A stretch of 64,000 nucleotides of DNA, from positions 186,001 through 250,000 of the forward strand of contig JACPUC010000019.1 of the NCBI GenBank assembly GCA_016192455.1, read 5' to 3'. This document shows positions 51,740 to 61,435 of this stretch, one piece after another (the first letter of the stretch is position 1; each line of letters starts with the position of its first letter). The notes under the pieces are model-generated. The model had not been told where the DNA came from. It did not search any database and saw only the letters and a program-made list of their open reading frames with translations. This DNA is from Candidatus Tectimicrobiota bacterium (GTDB lineage Bacteria > JACPUC01). The position numbers were made by a program, and so were the translations under genes.

Positions 51740-52724
51740 AGCCGCGCAACGCGAGCTCACCTTCCTCGCCGCCATCACCGCCGCCCTGAAGGAGGAGATG
51801 GCGCGCGACGCCGCCGTCATGGTGCTGGGCGAAGACGTCGCCGTCGGCGGCCCGTTCGGCGCCACGCGAGGGTTGGCGGAAGAGTTCGGTACGGCCCGCG
51901 TCGTCAACACGCCGATCAGCGAGGGGGCCGTCATGGGAGTGGCGGTGGGCGCCGCCGTGCTGGGTCGCCGGCCGGTGGTGGAGATCATGTTCATCGACTT
52001 CATCACCTTGGCGATGGATCAACTGGTGAACCAAGCGGCCAAGCTCCACTACATGTCGGGCGGCCAGCTTCGGGTCCCTCTCGTGGTGCGCACCCAGTGC
52101 GGCGCCACCGGCAGCTACGCGGCCCAGCACTCGCAATGCCTGGAGGCCTGGTTCCTGCACGTGCCGGGGGTGAAGGTCGTCATGCCCGCGACGCCGGCGG
52201 ATGCCCGCGGCCTCCTGAAGGCGGCCATCCGCGACGACAACCCGGTGCTCTTCATCGAGCAGCGCGGCCTCTACTGGAGCAAGGGGGCCGTCGAAGAGGG
52301 CGAGGCCGGCATCGTCCCCCTCGGCCGGGCGGCGATCCGTCGGGGAGGGGAAGACGTGACGGTGGTGGCCCTGGCGAGCATGGTGAGCGAGGCGCTCTCC
52401 GCCGCCGGGCAGCTCGCCGAGGAGGGCATCTCGGCGGAGGTCATCGACCCACGTTCGCTCCATCCCCTCGACCTCGAGACCATCGCCGAGTCGGTGAAGA
52501 AGACGCACCGCCTGCTCATCGTCCATGAAGCGGTGGCCCAGGGGGGCGTCGGCGCGGAGGTGGCGATGCAGGCGCAGCTCGCCGCCTTCAACTACCTCGA
52601 TGCGCCGGTCCGCCGCTTGGGCGCTCCGTTCACCCCGGTGCCGTACAGCCCGGTGCTCGAACGCGGCTACGTGCCCAACGCCGCCGCCATCGTCGCCACC
52701 GTCCAGCAGCTCATGCGGGAATGA
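51732..52724 (+). CDS. 2-oxoacid/acetoin dehydrogenase E1 beta subunit
   Basis: A 330-residue E1beta. Characteristic regions are MVLGEDVAVGGPFGATRGL, NTPISEGAVMGVAVGAAVLGRRPVVEIMFIDF near 60-90, GGQLRVPLVVRTQCGATGSYAAQHSQ near 105 and the C-terminal transketolase domain EVIDPRSLHPLDLETI with HEAVAQGGVGAEV. It pairs with E1alpha to form the alpha2beta2 enzyme. Its ATG lies inside the end of the E1alpha gene. Confidence 0.94.
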   Translation: MPEAAQRELTFLAAITAALKEEMARDAAVMVLGEDVAVGGPFGATRGLAEEFGTARVVNTPISEGAVMGVAVGAAVLGRRPVVEIMFIDFITLAMDQLVNQAAKLHYMSGGQLRVPLVVRTQCGATGSYAAQHSQCLEAWFLHVPGVKVVMPATPADARGLLKAAIRDDNPVLFIEQRGLYWSKGAVEEGEAGIVPLGRAAIRRGGEDVTVVALASMVSEALSAAGQLAEEGISAEVIDPRSLHPLDLETIAESVKKTHRLLIVHEAVAQGGVGAEVAMQAQLAAFNYLDAPVRRLGAPFTPVPYSPVLERGYVPNAAAIVATVQQLMRE

Positions 52725-52887
52725 AGGAGAGCGCGCTGGAGAACCGACCGGCAGCGACCGCCACGCGCCGGCGGAGCGGGAGGGGGCGTGCGTGACCTGC
52801 GCACCTGTGCGTGTGGGAACTACCGTCCATCCCCGCAGACGGCATGCGCACCATCTCAACCGCGGCTCAGAACTCCTGACATTCCAA

Positions 52888-52914
52888 GGGGATATACAAG
52901 TATCCCCCTGTTTT
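52888..52914 (+). terminator. Intrinsic terminator candidate after E1 beta
   Basis: Arms GGGGATA/TATCCCC with a six-base loop are followed by CTGTTTT. This is the best T-run-containing hairpin downstream of the E2-E1 operon. Confidence 0.55.
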
Positions 52915-53065
52915 CTCCGCAGGGGCGCAGAAGCGTCTCGCCCGCAGGCCATGAAATTGGGCCATGCGTGGTCGTGCCACATCACGCCTGCCCGTCAGCC
53001 TCAACCTTCCCAGAAGTCAACCAGCTACGCGGCCACTTTCGAGGCAGCCTTTCATTCCATCGACT

Positions 53066-53093
53066 GTAGGGGCGGTTCGCGAACCGCCCCTAC
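53066..53093. repeat. Perfect 28-base palindrome, copy 2
   Basis: Identical to the palindrome at 8129-8156 (arm gtaggggcggttcg plus its exact reverse complement). Here it lies 60 bases before copy C of the larger repeat instead of inside it. Confidence 0.85.
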
Positions 53094-53152
53094 CAGTGGG
53101 AGACGCTTGGCGCGGAGAGTGTTTTGTTTCTCCAATTCTATTGCATAAATTT

Positions 53153-53244
53153 GCGAGGGAACCGCGCTCCCTCGCGCACCCCGACTACGCGAGCTGCTAC
53201 GCATCTCGCTGGGGGTGGGGGTGTGGGGGGCAAGGGTCTCCCAC
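53153..53244 (+). repeat. Dispersed intergenic repeat, copy C
   Basis: Begins GCGAGGGAACCGCGCTCCC, then CGCGCACCCC, a decayed hairpin around ACGCGAGCTGC, GGGGGTGGGGGTG and GGGGGGCAAGGGTC. This is the same block order as copy B, with the hairpin arms partly mutated. Confidence 0.75.
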
Positions 53245-53428
53245 GAAAAATTTCCGCCCTCGACCCGGACGAAGAAGGCGTCGCATTGATGATAGAACTT
53301 GTGAGACGTAACAGGAGAAGGCCGCGGTCATGGTGCGGGTCGTACGAATCGTCTCTCTTCGTGCGAGGGTGATGGTATGATGCTCTTCGTCACGGCTGCG
53401 CGTCGCGAAGGAAATTCGGCGTAGGAGT

Positions 53429-53457
53429 TTGACAGGTTGCCCTCTTGGGCCTATACA
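53429..53457 (+). promoter_or_regulatory. Sigma-70-type promoter of the FTR1 gene
   Basis: TTGACA (53429-53434) and TATACA (53452-53457) are separated by exactly 17 bases. This is the best promoter match in the window. It points at the FTR1-cytochrome gene, and the expected start of transcription falls next to the Fur box. Confidence 0.7.
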
Positions 53458-53468
53458 GTCTCGTTAAC

Positions 53469-53483
53469 TGAGAATGATTGTCA
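53469..53483 (+). promoter_or_regulatory. Fur box upstream of the FTR1 gene
   Basis: TGAGAATGATTGTCA matches 13 of 15 positions of the 7-1-7 Fur consensus TGATAATnATTATCA. It lies 12-26 bases after the -10 hexamer, where bound Fe-Fur would block transcription. Iron starvation should therefore induce the downstream gene. Confidence 0.75.
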
Positions 53484-53527
53484 AAATACCGCGCCGCTGC
53501 TTCGGCTTCAGACGGGAAAATAACGTG

Positions 53528-55504
53528 ATGAGCGCCACACCACGGCTCCAGACGACACCTCCTCAGACCCGGCAGGGGTGGGGCGTGCTGCTCCAACTGG
53601 CCCTGCTCGCTGGCGTGCTCGTGGCGTCGCCGCCGGCGTTCGCCGACCAGGCCGCCGGCGACCTGGTGCTCCATATGCTCAGCTACCTGCGCGCGGATTA
53701 CCCAGAGGCGGTGCGTGAGGGGAAAGTCATCAACGCCGCGGAGTTCGCGGAGATGCGCGACTTTGCGCAGCAGATCGCCCGCGGCATCGGTGGTTTGCCG
53801 GAGCGGCACGGGAAGGCGGAGCTGCTGGCGAGCGCCAGGCTCCTACAGGCGGCGATCGAGCAGCGGGCCGCGGTGGAGAAGATTCGCGCGCTGGCGGCCA
53901 CGCTGAGCCACGACCTGGTGCGCCTGTACGGCATCGTCGTCGCCCCCCGGCGGCCCCCGGCGTTGGGAGCAGCGTCCGCCCTTTACCAACAGAACTGCGC
54001 CTCCTGTCACGGAACCGACGGTCGCGGCGACGGCGTGCTTGCCGCCAATCTCGATCCCCCGCCGACGAACTTCCACGATGGCGAACGCGCCGCCCAGCGG
54101 AGCGTCTACGGTCTCTACAACGCCATTTCCCTCGGCGTCAAAGACACCGCCATGCAACCGTTCCGCGCCTTCTCCGAGGAGCAGCGCTGGGCGCTTGCCT
54201 TCTTCGTAAGCCAGTGGGCGTTCGATGACGCGACACGAGCGCGCGGCGCTGACCTCTGGCGCCGCGGCGCCTATCGCAGGGTTTTCGCCGACCTGGGCAG
54301 CATCAGCCGGCTGTCACCGGCGGAGGCGGCGGACCCCCACGGCCCCGACGGCGTGGCGGTGCTGGCGTACCTGCGCAGCCATCCGAAAGCGGTGCAGAGG
54401 TCGGGGGACGCCGCCCTGGCGTTCGCCTTGCAGCACCTGAAGAACAGCCTGGCGGCGTACGAGATGGGGGAGGTGGGGAAGGCGTACCAACTGGCGCTCT
54501 CCGCCTACCTCGACGGCTTCGAGCTGGTGGAGTCAGTGTTGAACGCCATTGATCGCGCCTTCGTGGTCAAGGTGGAGGAGGCAGCGCTGCGCTACCGAAA
54601 TCTGATCCAGCACGCGGCGCCGACCGCCACCGTGCGCGAAGAGGAGCAACGGCTCGAAGCGCTCTTGATGAGCGCGATGGATCGTCTGCAGGCGGGCCGT
54701 CTCTCCCCCGCGGTGAGCTTCGTGGGAGCCTTCACCATCCTGCTGCGCGAGGGACTGGAGGCGATCCTGATCCTGGCGGCGATTGTCGCCTTCCTGGCGA
54801 AGGCAGGCCACCAGCATGCCACCCGCTACGTCCACTATGGCTGGATCGGCGCCCTGGCGGCCGGCATCGGGACGTGGTTCGCCGCCTCGCGCCTGGTGCA
54901 CATCTCCGGCGCCAGCCGCGAGGCCACCGAGGGGTTCACGGGGCTCTTTGCGGCAGGCGTCCTCCTTTACGTGGGGTTCTGGATGCACGGCAAGAGCCAC
55001 GCCGACCAGTGGCGCCGCTTCGTCGACCGCAAGCTGAGCGCCACCCTGGTACACCAGCGGACCCTGTGGCTGTTGGCCGTCCTGTCCTTCGTCGTCGCTT
55101 ACCGCGAAGCCTTCGAGACGGTGCTCTTCTACGAGGTGCTGTGGCTGCAAACCACCGCCGAGGGACACCAGGCTCTGCTGCTCGGCTTCGGCGCGGCGGT
55201 CCTGGGACTCTTGCTCGTGGTGTGGGTGGTGCTGAAGCTCAGTGTCAGGGTGCCGGTCGGCCTCTTCTTTAAATTGAACGCCGCGATCATGTTCATCCTT
55301 GCCATCGTGTTTACCGGAAAGGGGATCGCCGCCCTCCAGGAGGCGGGGAGGGTGCCGGCGAACCCGCTCACCTTCCCCCGCGTCGACGCCCTCGGAATCT
55401 ATCCCAACGTCGAGAGCCTCGGCGTACAGGGCGCCTTGCTTGTCATCATGGCCGGCCTGCTCATCTACACGCAGCTCACGACCAAGCGCAAAGCGCAGGA
55501 CTAG
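53528..55504 (+). CDS. FTR1-family iron permease with N-terminal cytochrome c domain
   Basis: A 658-residue membrane protein. A signal segment (VLLQLALLAGVLVASPPAFA) leads to a periplasmic region. A cytochrome-c-like domain has haem motif CASCHGTDGRGDG near residue 158 and a candidate axial Met in KDTAMQPF near 208. The FTR1 permease follows, with seven or so membrane helices and the iron-binding REGLE (LLREGLEAILIL, about 405) and a second RExxE (AYREAFETVLFYE, about 528). Fusion of the haem domain suggests coupled Fe(II) oxidation and uptake. ATG 53528 gives the signal peptide; an upstream ATG at 53474 overlaps the Fur box. Confidence 0.93.
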   Translation: MSATPRLQTTPPQTRQGWGVLLQLALLAGVLVASPPAFADQAAGDLVLHMLSYLRADYPEAVREGKVINAAEFAEMRDFAQQIARGIGGLPERHGKAELLASARLLQAAIEQRAAVEKIRALAATLSHDLVRLYGIVVAPRRPPALGAASALYQQNCASCHGTDGRGDGVLAANLDPPPTNFHDGERAAQRSVYGLYNAISLGVKDTAMQPFRAFSEEQRWALAFFVSQWAFDDATRARGADLWRRGAYRRVFADLGSISRLSPAEAADPHGPDGVAVLAYLRSHPKAVQRSGDAALAFALQHLKNSLAAYEMGEVGKAYQLALSAYLDGFELVESVLNAIDRAFVVKVEEAALRYRNLIQHAAPTATVREEEQRLEALLMSAMDRLQAGRLSPAVSFVGAFTILLREGLEAILILAAIVAFLAKAGHQHATRYVHYGWIGALAAGIGTWFAASRLVHISGASREATEGFTGLFAAGVLLYVGFWMHGKSHADQWRRFVDRKLSATLVHQRTLWLLAVLSFVVAYREAFETVLFYEVLWLQTTAEGHQALLLGFGAAVLGLLLVVWVVLKLSVRVPVGLFFKLNAAIMFILAIVFTGKGIAALQEAGRVPANPLTFPRVDALGIYPNVESLGVQGALLVIMAGLLIYTQLTTKRKAQD

Positions 55505-55524
55505 CGGCGGGGCGTCGTCAGGCC

Positions 55525-57114
<1,590 letters not shown>

Positions 57115-57148
57115 GCGTGCGCCTCCAACCTTATCGACATCAATGGAC

Positions 57149-57182
57149 ACATTTGTTGAGAAATGTCAGTTCATGCTTGACA
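57149..57182. promoter_or_regulatory. Overlapping inverted repeats, candidate enhancer sites
   Basis: ACATTT-N6-AAATGT (57149-57166, perfect) overlaps TGTCA-N9-TGACA (57164-57182). They lie about 86-120 bases upstream of the sigma-54 promoter, a normal distance for enhancer-binding-protein sites. Confidence 0.5.
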
Positions 57183-57267
57183 GAATTGTAGCGCAGGCCG
57201 CGCCGCATGTCGAGGGATTCAATATAACTGTTTGATATGCAAAGTGTTTCCTGCAAGTCTCGGAAGT

Positions 57268-57283
57268 TGGCACGAAGGTTGCC
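57268..57283 (+). promoter_or_regulatory. Sigma-54 (-24/-12) promoter of the cyanate operon
   Basis: TGGCACGAAGGTTGCC matches the RpoN consensus TGGCAC-N5-TTGC, with GG and GC ten bases apart. It is 80 bases upstream of the binding-protein start and next to the divergent activator gene. Confidence 0.85.
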
Positions 57284-57363
57284 TTGGGGGCCAGCAAGGA
57301 CGTTGATCGAGATCATTGCGGTGCAGCGGAGAGCCACAACCACCACGGGGAGGAAGTAACACG

Positions 57364-58725
57364 ATGATCGGCAGCAGTTTGCAAGACCCGTTCGATCCGC
57401 ACAGCTCGCTTACCCATAGCGCCTGCGGAGCGCCAGGGGGGGCGGAAGCCGCCTTCGCCCCCACATCCCATGAGGAACTCATGGACCGCGCCGTCGAGGG
57501 CGCCGTGGTGCGGGCCGTCTTCGGCGGCAATGACCTGGCGCGTCGGCGCTTTCTGCAGATCGTCGGCGCCGGCGCGGCGGCGCAAATTTTTCGCGCGGTC
57601 TTTCCCTTCGACGGCGCCAAGGCGCTGGCGCAGGAAAAGGTGAAGGGAATCGAGAAGCGCGACCTCAGCGTCGCCTTCATCCCCATCACCTGCGCCACGC
57701 CGATCATCATGGCGGAGCCGATGGGCTTCTACGCCAAGCACGGCCTCAACGTCAAGGTGCGGCGGGCCGCCGGTTGGGCGATGGTGCGCGACTGGGCCAT
57801 CAACAAGGAGGTGGACGCGGCGCACATGCTCAGCCCGATGCCCCTCTCCATCACCCTGGGGGCGGGATCGCAGAAGGTGCCCTACTTCATGCCGGCGGTG
57901 GAAAACATCAACGGCCAGGCGATCACCCTGCACAAGCAGCATAAGGGGGTAAAGACCGCCCAGGACATGAAAGGGTTCCGCTTCTGCGTGCCGTTCCGCT
58001 ACTCGATGCACAACTACCTGCTGCGCTACTTCCTTGCCGAGAGGGGCATCCATCCCGACAAGGACGTGCAAATCCGGGTCGTGCCGCCGCCGGAGATGGT
58101 CGCCAATCTGAAGGCGGGGAACGTCGATGGCTACCTGGCGCCCGATCCGTTCAATCAGCGGGCGGTCTACGAAAACGCCGGCTTCATCTACATGCTCTCG
58201 AAGGACATCTGGCCGGGGCATCCGTGCTGCGCCTTCGCCATCTCGCAGGAGTTCGCCACCACCTACCCGAAGACCTTCTTGGCCCTCTTCAAGTCCATCG
58301 TGGATGCTACCCACTTCGCTTCCAAGCCGGAAAACCGCAAGGCCATCGCCAAGGCGATCGCGCCGAGGAACTACCTGAATCAACCGGTGATCGTCTTGGA
58401 GCAGGTGCTGACCGGGCGCTTTGCCGATGGCCTCGGCAACATCAAGTATGTCCCCGATCGCATCGATTTCGATCCCTTCCCCTGGCACTCGATGGCGGTC
58501 TGGATTTTGACCCAGATGAAGCGCTGGAAGCATGTCGACAGCGACTTCGATTACAAGCAGGTGGCGGAGCAGGTCTACCTCGCCGCGGAGTGCGACAAGC
58601 TCTCCAAAGAGCTGGGCTACGCCGCGCACGGCCAGACCTACAGCTCGCATACCATCATGGGAAAGGTCTTTGATCCCGCCGCGCCTGAGGCCTATGTCAA
58701 TAGTTTCGCCATTCGCAATGTCTAG
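57364..58725 (+). CDS. Tat-exported NrtA/CmpA-type substrate-binding protein (cyanate/nitrate-like)
   Basis: A 453-residue periplasmic solute-binding protein of the nitrate/bicarbonate/cyanate type. A long leader contains a twin-arginine motif (LARRRFLQIVGAGAAAQIF, about 58-76), so it is Tat-exported, as NrtA-type proteins are. Conserved stretches are LSVAFIPITCATPIIMAEPMGF, DAAHMLSPMPLSITLGAGS and VDGYLAPDPFNQRAV. GGAGGAA precedes the ATG. It is the first gene of the transporter-cyanase set, with 12 bases to the permease. Cyanate as substrate is inferred from the linked cynS. Confidence 0.9.
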   Translation: MIGSSLQDPFDPHSSLTHSACGAPGGAEAAFAPTSHEELMDRAVEGAVVRAVFGGNDLARRRFLQIVGAGAAAQIFRAVFPFDGAKALAQEKVKGIEKRDLSVAFIPITCATPIIMAEPMGFYAKHGLNVKVRRAAGWAMVRDWAINKEVDAAHMLSPMPLSITLGAGSQKVPYFMPAVENINGQAITLHKQHKGVKTAQDMKGFRFCVPFRYSMHNYLLRYFLAERGIHPDKDVQIRVVPPPEMVANLKAGNVDGYLAPDPFNQRAVYENAGFIYMLSKDIWPGHPCCAFAISQEFATTYPKTFLALFKSIVDATHFASKPENRKAIAKAIAPRNYLNQPVIVLEQVLTGRFADGLGNIKYVPDRIDFDPFPWHSMAVWILTQMKRWKHVDSDFDYKQVAEQVYLAAECDKLSKELGYAAHGQTYSSHTIMGKVFDPAAPEAYVNSFAIRNV

Positions 58726-58737
58726 GAGAGGGGGAGC

Positions 58738-59640
58738 ATGGCTGAGCCAACGCCTGGTATCCAGAGCCCCGGAGGGAGGCACGCCCTTGTCATCTCTCTG
58801 TTCCTGTTCGGCATTTTCCTCCTGGCATGGCATCTCGCCACGCTGCGACCCGCCTTCAACCCCAAAGGGCTGAGCGACGAGCAGCTCACGACCATGGAGT
58901 TCAATGGCGACATCATCCGCACCGAGGAGGGGAGCTACATCTACGACCCCAAGAAGGCGCGGGGCCTGCCCGGCCCCTGGGCGGTGGCGCGCAAGAGCGT
59001 GGAAGAGTTCGGCGAAGCGTTCCAGAAGAAAGGGACCAACGACCACGGCATCGCGTATCTGATCCGCTACACCGTGCTGCGCTTCGCCGCCGGGTTTCTC
59101 TCCGCGTCGCTGGTGGCGGCCTGCCTCGGCGTGCTCATCGGCTTGTCAGCGACCCTGTACCGCGCCCTGAACCCGTTCATCCAGGTCCTCAAGCCGATCT
59201 CGCCGCTGGCCTGGATGCCCTTGCTGCTCTACAGCGTGCAAGACCCGACCATGACGGCGATCCTGGTGGTGTTCATGGCGTCGCTCTGGCCCACCGTGGC
59301 CAACACGGCCTTTGGGGTGAGCGCCCTGCGTCGTGACTACCTGCAGGTCGCCAGGCTCCTGCAGCTCACGTGGTCGCGACGGCTCGTCAAGGTCGTCCTG
59401 CCCGCGGCGGCGCCGGCCATTGTGGCCGGCCTGCGCATCTCCTTCGGCAGCGCCCTGGTCGCCGTGGTGCCGGCGGAGATGCTGCTGGGCGAGCTCGGCG
59501 TCGGCTACCTGACCTGGATCGAGTGGAACAACCTGGATATCGCGGGGGTGATCTTCGCCATTCTGGTGGTCGGCGGCGTCGGCGTGCTGATGGACCTGGG
59601 CTTCACTCGCCTGGCGCGATTCGTAACCTACGCGGAATAG
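58738..59640 (+). CDS. NrtB-type ABC permease
   Basis: Inner-membrane permease of 300 residues with an N-terminal helix, a 90-residue periplasmic or amphipathic insert and a BPD transporter domain of five helices. The coupling-loop EAA-like motif VARLLQLTWSRRLVKVVLPAAAPAIVAGLRISFG is near 205-240. It forms the channel of the cyanate/nitrate-type importer with the ATPase encoded nine bases downstream. Confidence 0.92.
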   Translation: MAEPTPGIQSPGGRHALVISLFLFGIFLLAWHLATLRPAFNPKGLSDEQLTTMEFNGDIIRTEEGSYIYDPKKARGLPGPWAVARKSVEEFGEAFQKKGTNDHGIAYLIRYTVLRFAAGFLSASLVAACLGVLIGLSATLYRALNPFIQVLKPISPLAWMPLLLYSVQDPTMTAILVVFMASLWPTVANTAFGVSALRRDYLQVARLLQLTWSRRLVKVVLPAAAPAIVAGLRISFGSALVAVVPAEMLLGELGVGYLTWIEWNNLDIAGVIFAILVVGGVGVLMDLGFTRLARFVTYAE

Positions 59641-59648
59641 GGGGAGAC

Positions 59649-60551
59649 ATGGCGTTCCTGAGCGTTGAACAGGTGGCGAAGTATTTCCCGCTCTCGGAGG
59701 CCGCGTCGGCGGCGGGTCGGCAGGCGACCTTCTGCGTCTTCCGCGACGTTGACGTGCGCATCGCCAAGGGTGAGTTCGTCACCGTCATCGGTCACTCCGG
59801 CTGCGGCAAGAGCACGCTGCTGAACATCATTGCCGGCTTCGAAGAGGCGTCGTCCGGCGGCGTCATCCTGGACGGCAAGGAGGTGACCGAGCCGGGGCTG
59901 GACCGCATGGTGGTGTTCCAGAGTTTTGCCCTCATGCCGTGGTTGTCGGCCTTTGACAACGTGCGCCTGGCGGTGCGGGCGGCGCGACCCGCGTGGTCCA
60001 AAGCCGAGGTGGCGCAGCACACGCAGCGCTACATCGACATGATGGGGCTGAACGGGGCGGAGCGGAAGAAACCGGTCTTCCTCTCCGGCGGCATGCGGCA
60101 GCGCGTCGGCTTGGCCCGTGCCTTCGCGGTGACGCCGAAGGTCTTGCTGCTGGATGAGCCGTTCGCCCAGATCGATGCCCTCACCCGCGGCGTCATCCAA
60201 GAGGAGCTGGTGCGGATGTGGACCGCGATGCGGAACACCGTCTTCATGGTCACCCACGACGTGGACGAGGCCATCCTCCTCTCCGACCGCATTGCCCTGA
60301 TGACGAATGGGCCGGAAGCCCGGCTGGCCGAGTGCATCGAGGTGGACATCCCACGGCCGCGAAGCCGCGAAGCCATGATCGATACGCCGCAGTACGCGCG
60401 GCTGCGCAACTACATCCTGCATTTCCTCATGCAGGGAGCGCATCACCTGCCGGAACGAAACGGGCTCGGCGCAATGAACGGCGGCGGGCCGCTCGGCGTC
60501 GCCTCGCCTGGTCGCCCGCTTCCCCGCCGCCGGAGCGCGGCGGTGCCGTAA
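59649..60551 (+). CDS. NrtD-type ABC transporter ATPase
   Basis: A 300-residue ATPase. Walker A GHSGCGKST (about 48), Q-loop VVFQSFALMPWLSAFDNV, signature LSGGMRQRVGLARAF (about 145), Walker B VLLLDEPFAQIDALTR (note FAQID where FGALD is usual) and the H-loop VTHDVDEAILLSDRI are all intact. A Pro/Arg-rich tail of 40 residues follows the core. The ATG has GGGGAG five bases upstream. It powers the transporter of the cyanase operon. Confidence 0.94.
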   Translation: MAFLSVEQVAKYFPLSEAASAAGRQATFCVFRDVDVRIAKGEFVTVIGHSGCGKSTLLNIIAGFEEASSGGVILDGKEVTEPGLDRMVVFQSFALMPWLSAFDNVRLAVRAARPAWSKAEVAQHTQRYIDMMGLNGAERKKPVFLSGGMRQRVGLARAFAVTPKVLLLDEPFAQIDALTRGVIQEELVRMWTAMRNTVFMVTHDVDEAILLSDRIALMTNGPEARLAECIEVDIPRPRSREAMIDTPQYARLRNYILHFLMQGAHHLPERNGLGAMNGGGPLGVASPGRPLPRRRSAAVP

Positions 60552-60587
60552 CCACCCTACCAGAAGATCAGAGAGGAGGACTCGACG

Positions 60588-61034
60588 ATGATCAGCCGCC
60601 AAGAGGCCACGACCAGGATACTCGAGGTCAAGAAAGCCAAGGGACTTACCTTCGCCCAGATCGCCGAGGCGGTCGGCCGTCACCAGGTGTGGGTGGCCGC
60701 CGCGTTGCTGGGGCAAGCCAGCATGTCGGCCGATGAGGCGCATGCCGCCGCCGCGGCCCTGGGGCTGGAGCCGGAGGTGGCGGCGGCCTTGCAAGAGATT
60801 CCCACCAAGGGTTCACAGGAGAGCGCCGTGCCCGTGGATCCGCTCGTCTATCGGTTTCACGAGATCACCCAGGTGTATGGGAGCAGCATAAAGGCCATTA
60901 TCCACGAGCTCTTCGGGGATGGCATCATGAGCGCCATCGACTTCGAGATCGATATCCAAAGGAAGGAAGACCCCAAAGGCGATCGCGTCGTCGTCACCTA
61001 CAGCGGCAAGTTCCTCCCCTATCGGAAGTGGTAA
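60588..61034 (+). CDS. cynS: Cyanate hydratase (cyanase)
   Basis: A 148-residue cyanase that converts cyanate and bicarbonate to ammonia and CO2 as a homodecamer. The N-terminal helical domain resembles a helix-turn-helix fold (LTFAQIAEAVGRHQVWVAAALLGQ). The catalytic residues of the family are visible: Arg and Glu in YRFHEITQVYG and Ser in GIMSAIDFEIDI. It is 36 bases after the ATPase gene, so the operon imports and detoxifies cyanate, supplying nitrogen. Sigma-54 control fits nitrogen-related regulation. Confidence 0.97.
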   Translation: MISRQEATTRILEVKKAKGLTFAQIAEAVGRHQVWVAAALLGQASMSADEAHAAAAALGLEPEVAAALQEIPTKGSQESAVPVDPLVYRFHEITQVYGSSIKAIIHELFGDGIMSAIDFEIDIQRKEDPKGDRVVVTYSGKFLPYRKW

Positions 61035-61119
61035 AACGTCTCGCCGCCGCCACCACCACACCTAGGCGGGACCCTGCGCGCGGCCTCCCACGCGCCGTGT
61101 GGGGGATACTCGAGGCACA

Positions 61120-61431
61120 CTACCCGCGCGGCTCCCCAGACGGCTCCTCTGACGGGGCGTCGCACGAGGGGAGAGGAGCGGCGCTGCGGCGCAGGGCGTG
61201 GCGCACCATCAGCCAGCCGGCCAGGAAGAGCACCACGCCCTCGATGGAGAAGAAGAGGAGCTGCAGGAAGCTCTCGACGTAGGGGAAGATGAAGGAGACG
61301 ACGATGAGCCCAAGCAGGGACAGGAGCTGGATGGTGCGCCCGACGTAGTAGAGGAGCCCGGGTCTCCGGCTGGCCAGTGGAGGCATCGTGGGGGGCGCGC
61401 CCTCCGGTTGCTCTGGCTGCTGCGGCGGCAC
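61120..61431 (-). CDS. Small membrane protein, two helices
   Basis: A 103-residue protein with a Pro/Glu-rich N-terminus and two membrane segments (TIQLLSLLGLIVVSFIFPYV and LQLLFFSIEGVVLFLAGWLM). The start lies four bases after the dGTPase stop on the same strand, suggesting co-transcription. No family is recognised. Confidence 0.65.
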   Translation of the reverse strand: MPPQQPEQPEGAPPTMPPLASRRPGLLYYVGRTIQLLSLLGLIVVSFIFPYVESFLQLLFFSIEGVVLFLAGWLMVRHALRRSAAPLPSCDAPSEEPSGEPRG

Positions 61432-61435
61432 GGTG

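Larger units (their letters stand above)
52725..53428. other. Gene-free spacer with repeats and terminator
   Basis: About 700 bases after the E1beta gene. It holds a hairpin terminator candidate, the 28-base palindrome, copy C of the dispersed repeat and, at its end, the FTR1 promoter. No coding frame is supported. Confidence 0.5.

Noticed and set aside
57219-57710. Minus-strand frame across the cyanate operon promoter
   Set aside because: Antisense to the binding-protein gene and across the sigma-54 promoter; Arg/Ser-rich with no motif.
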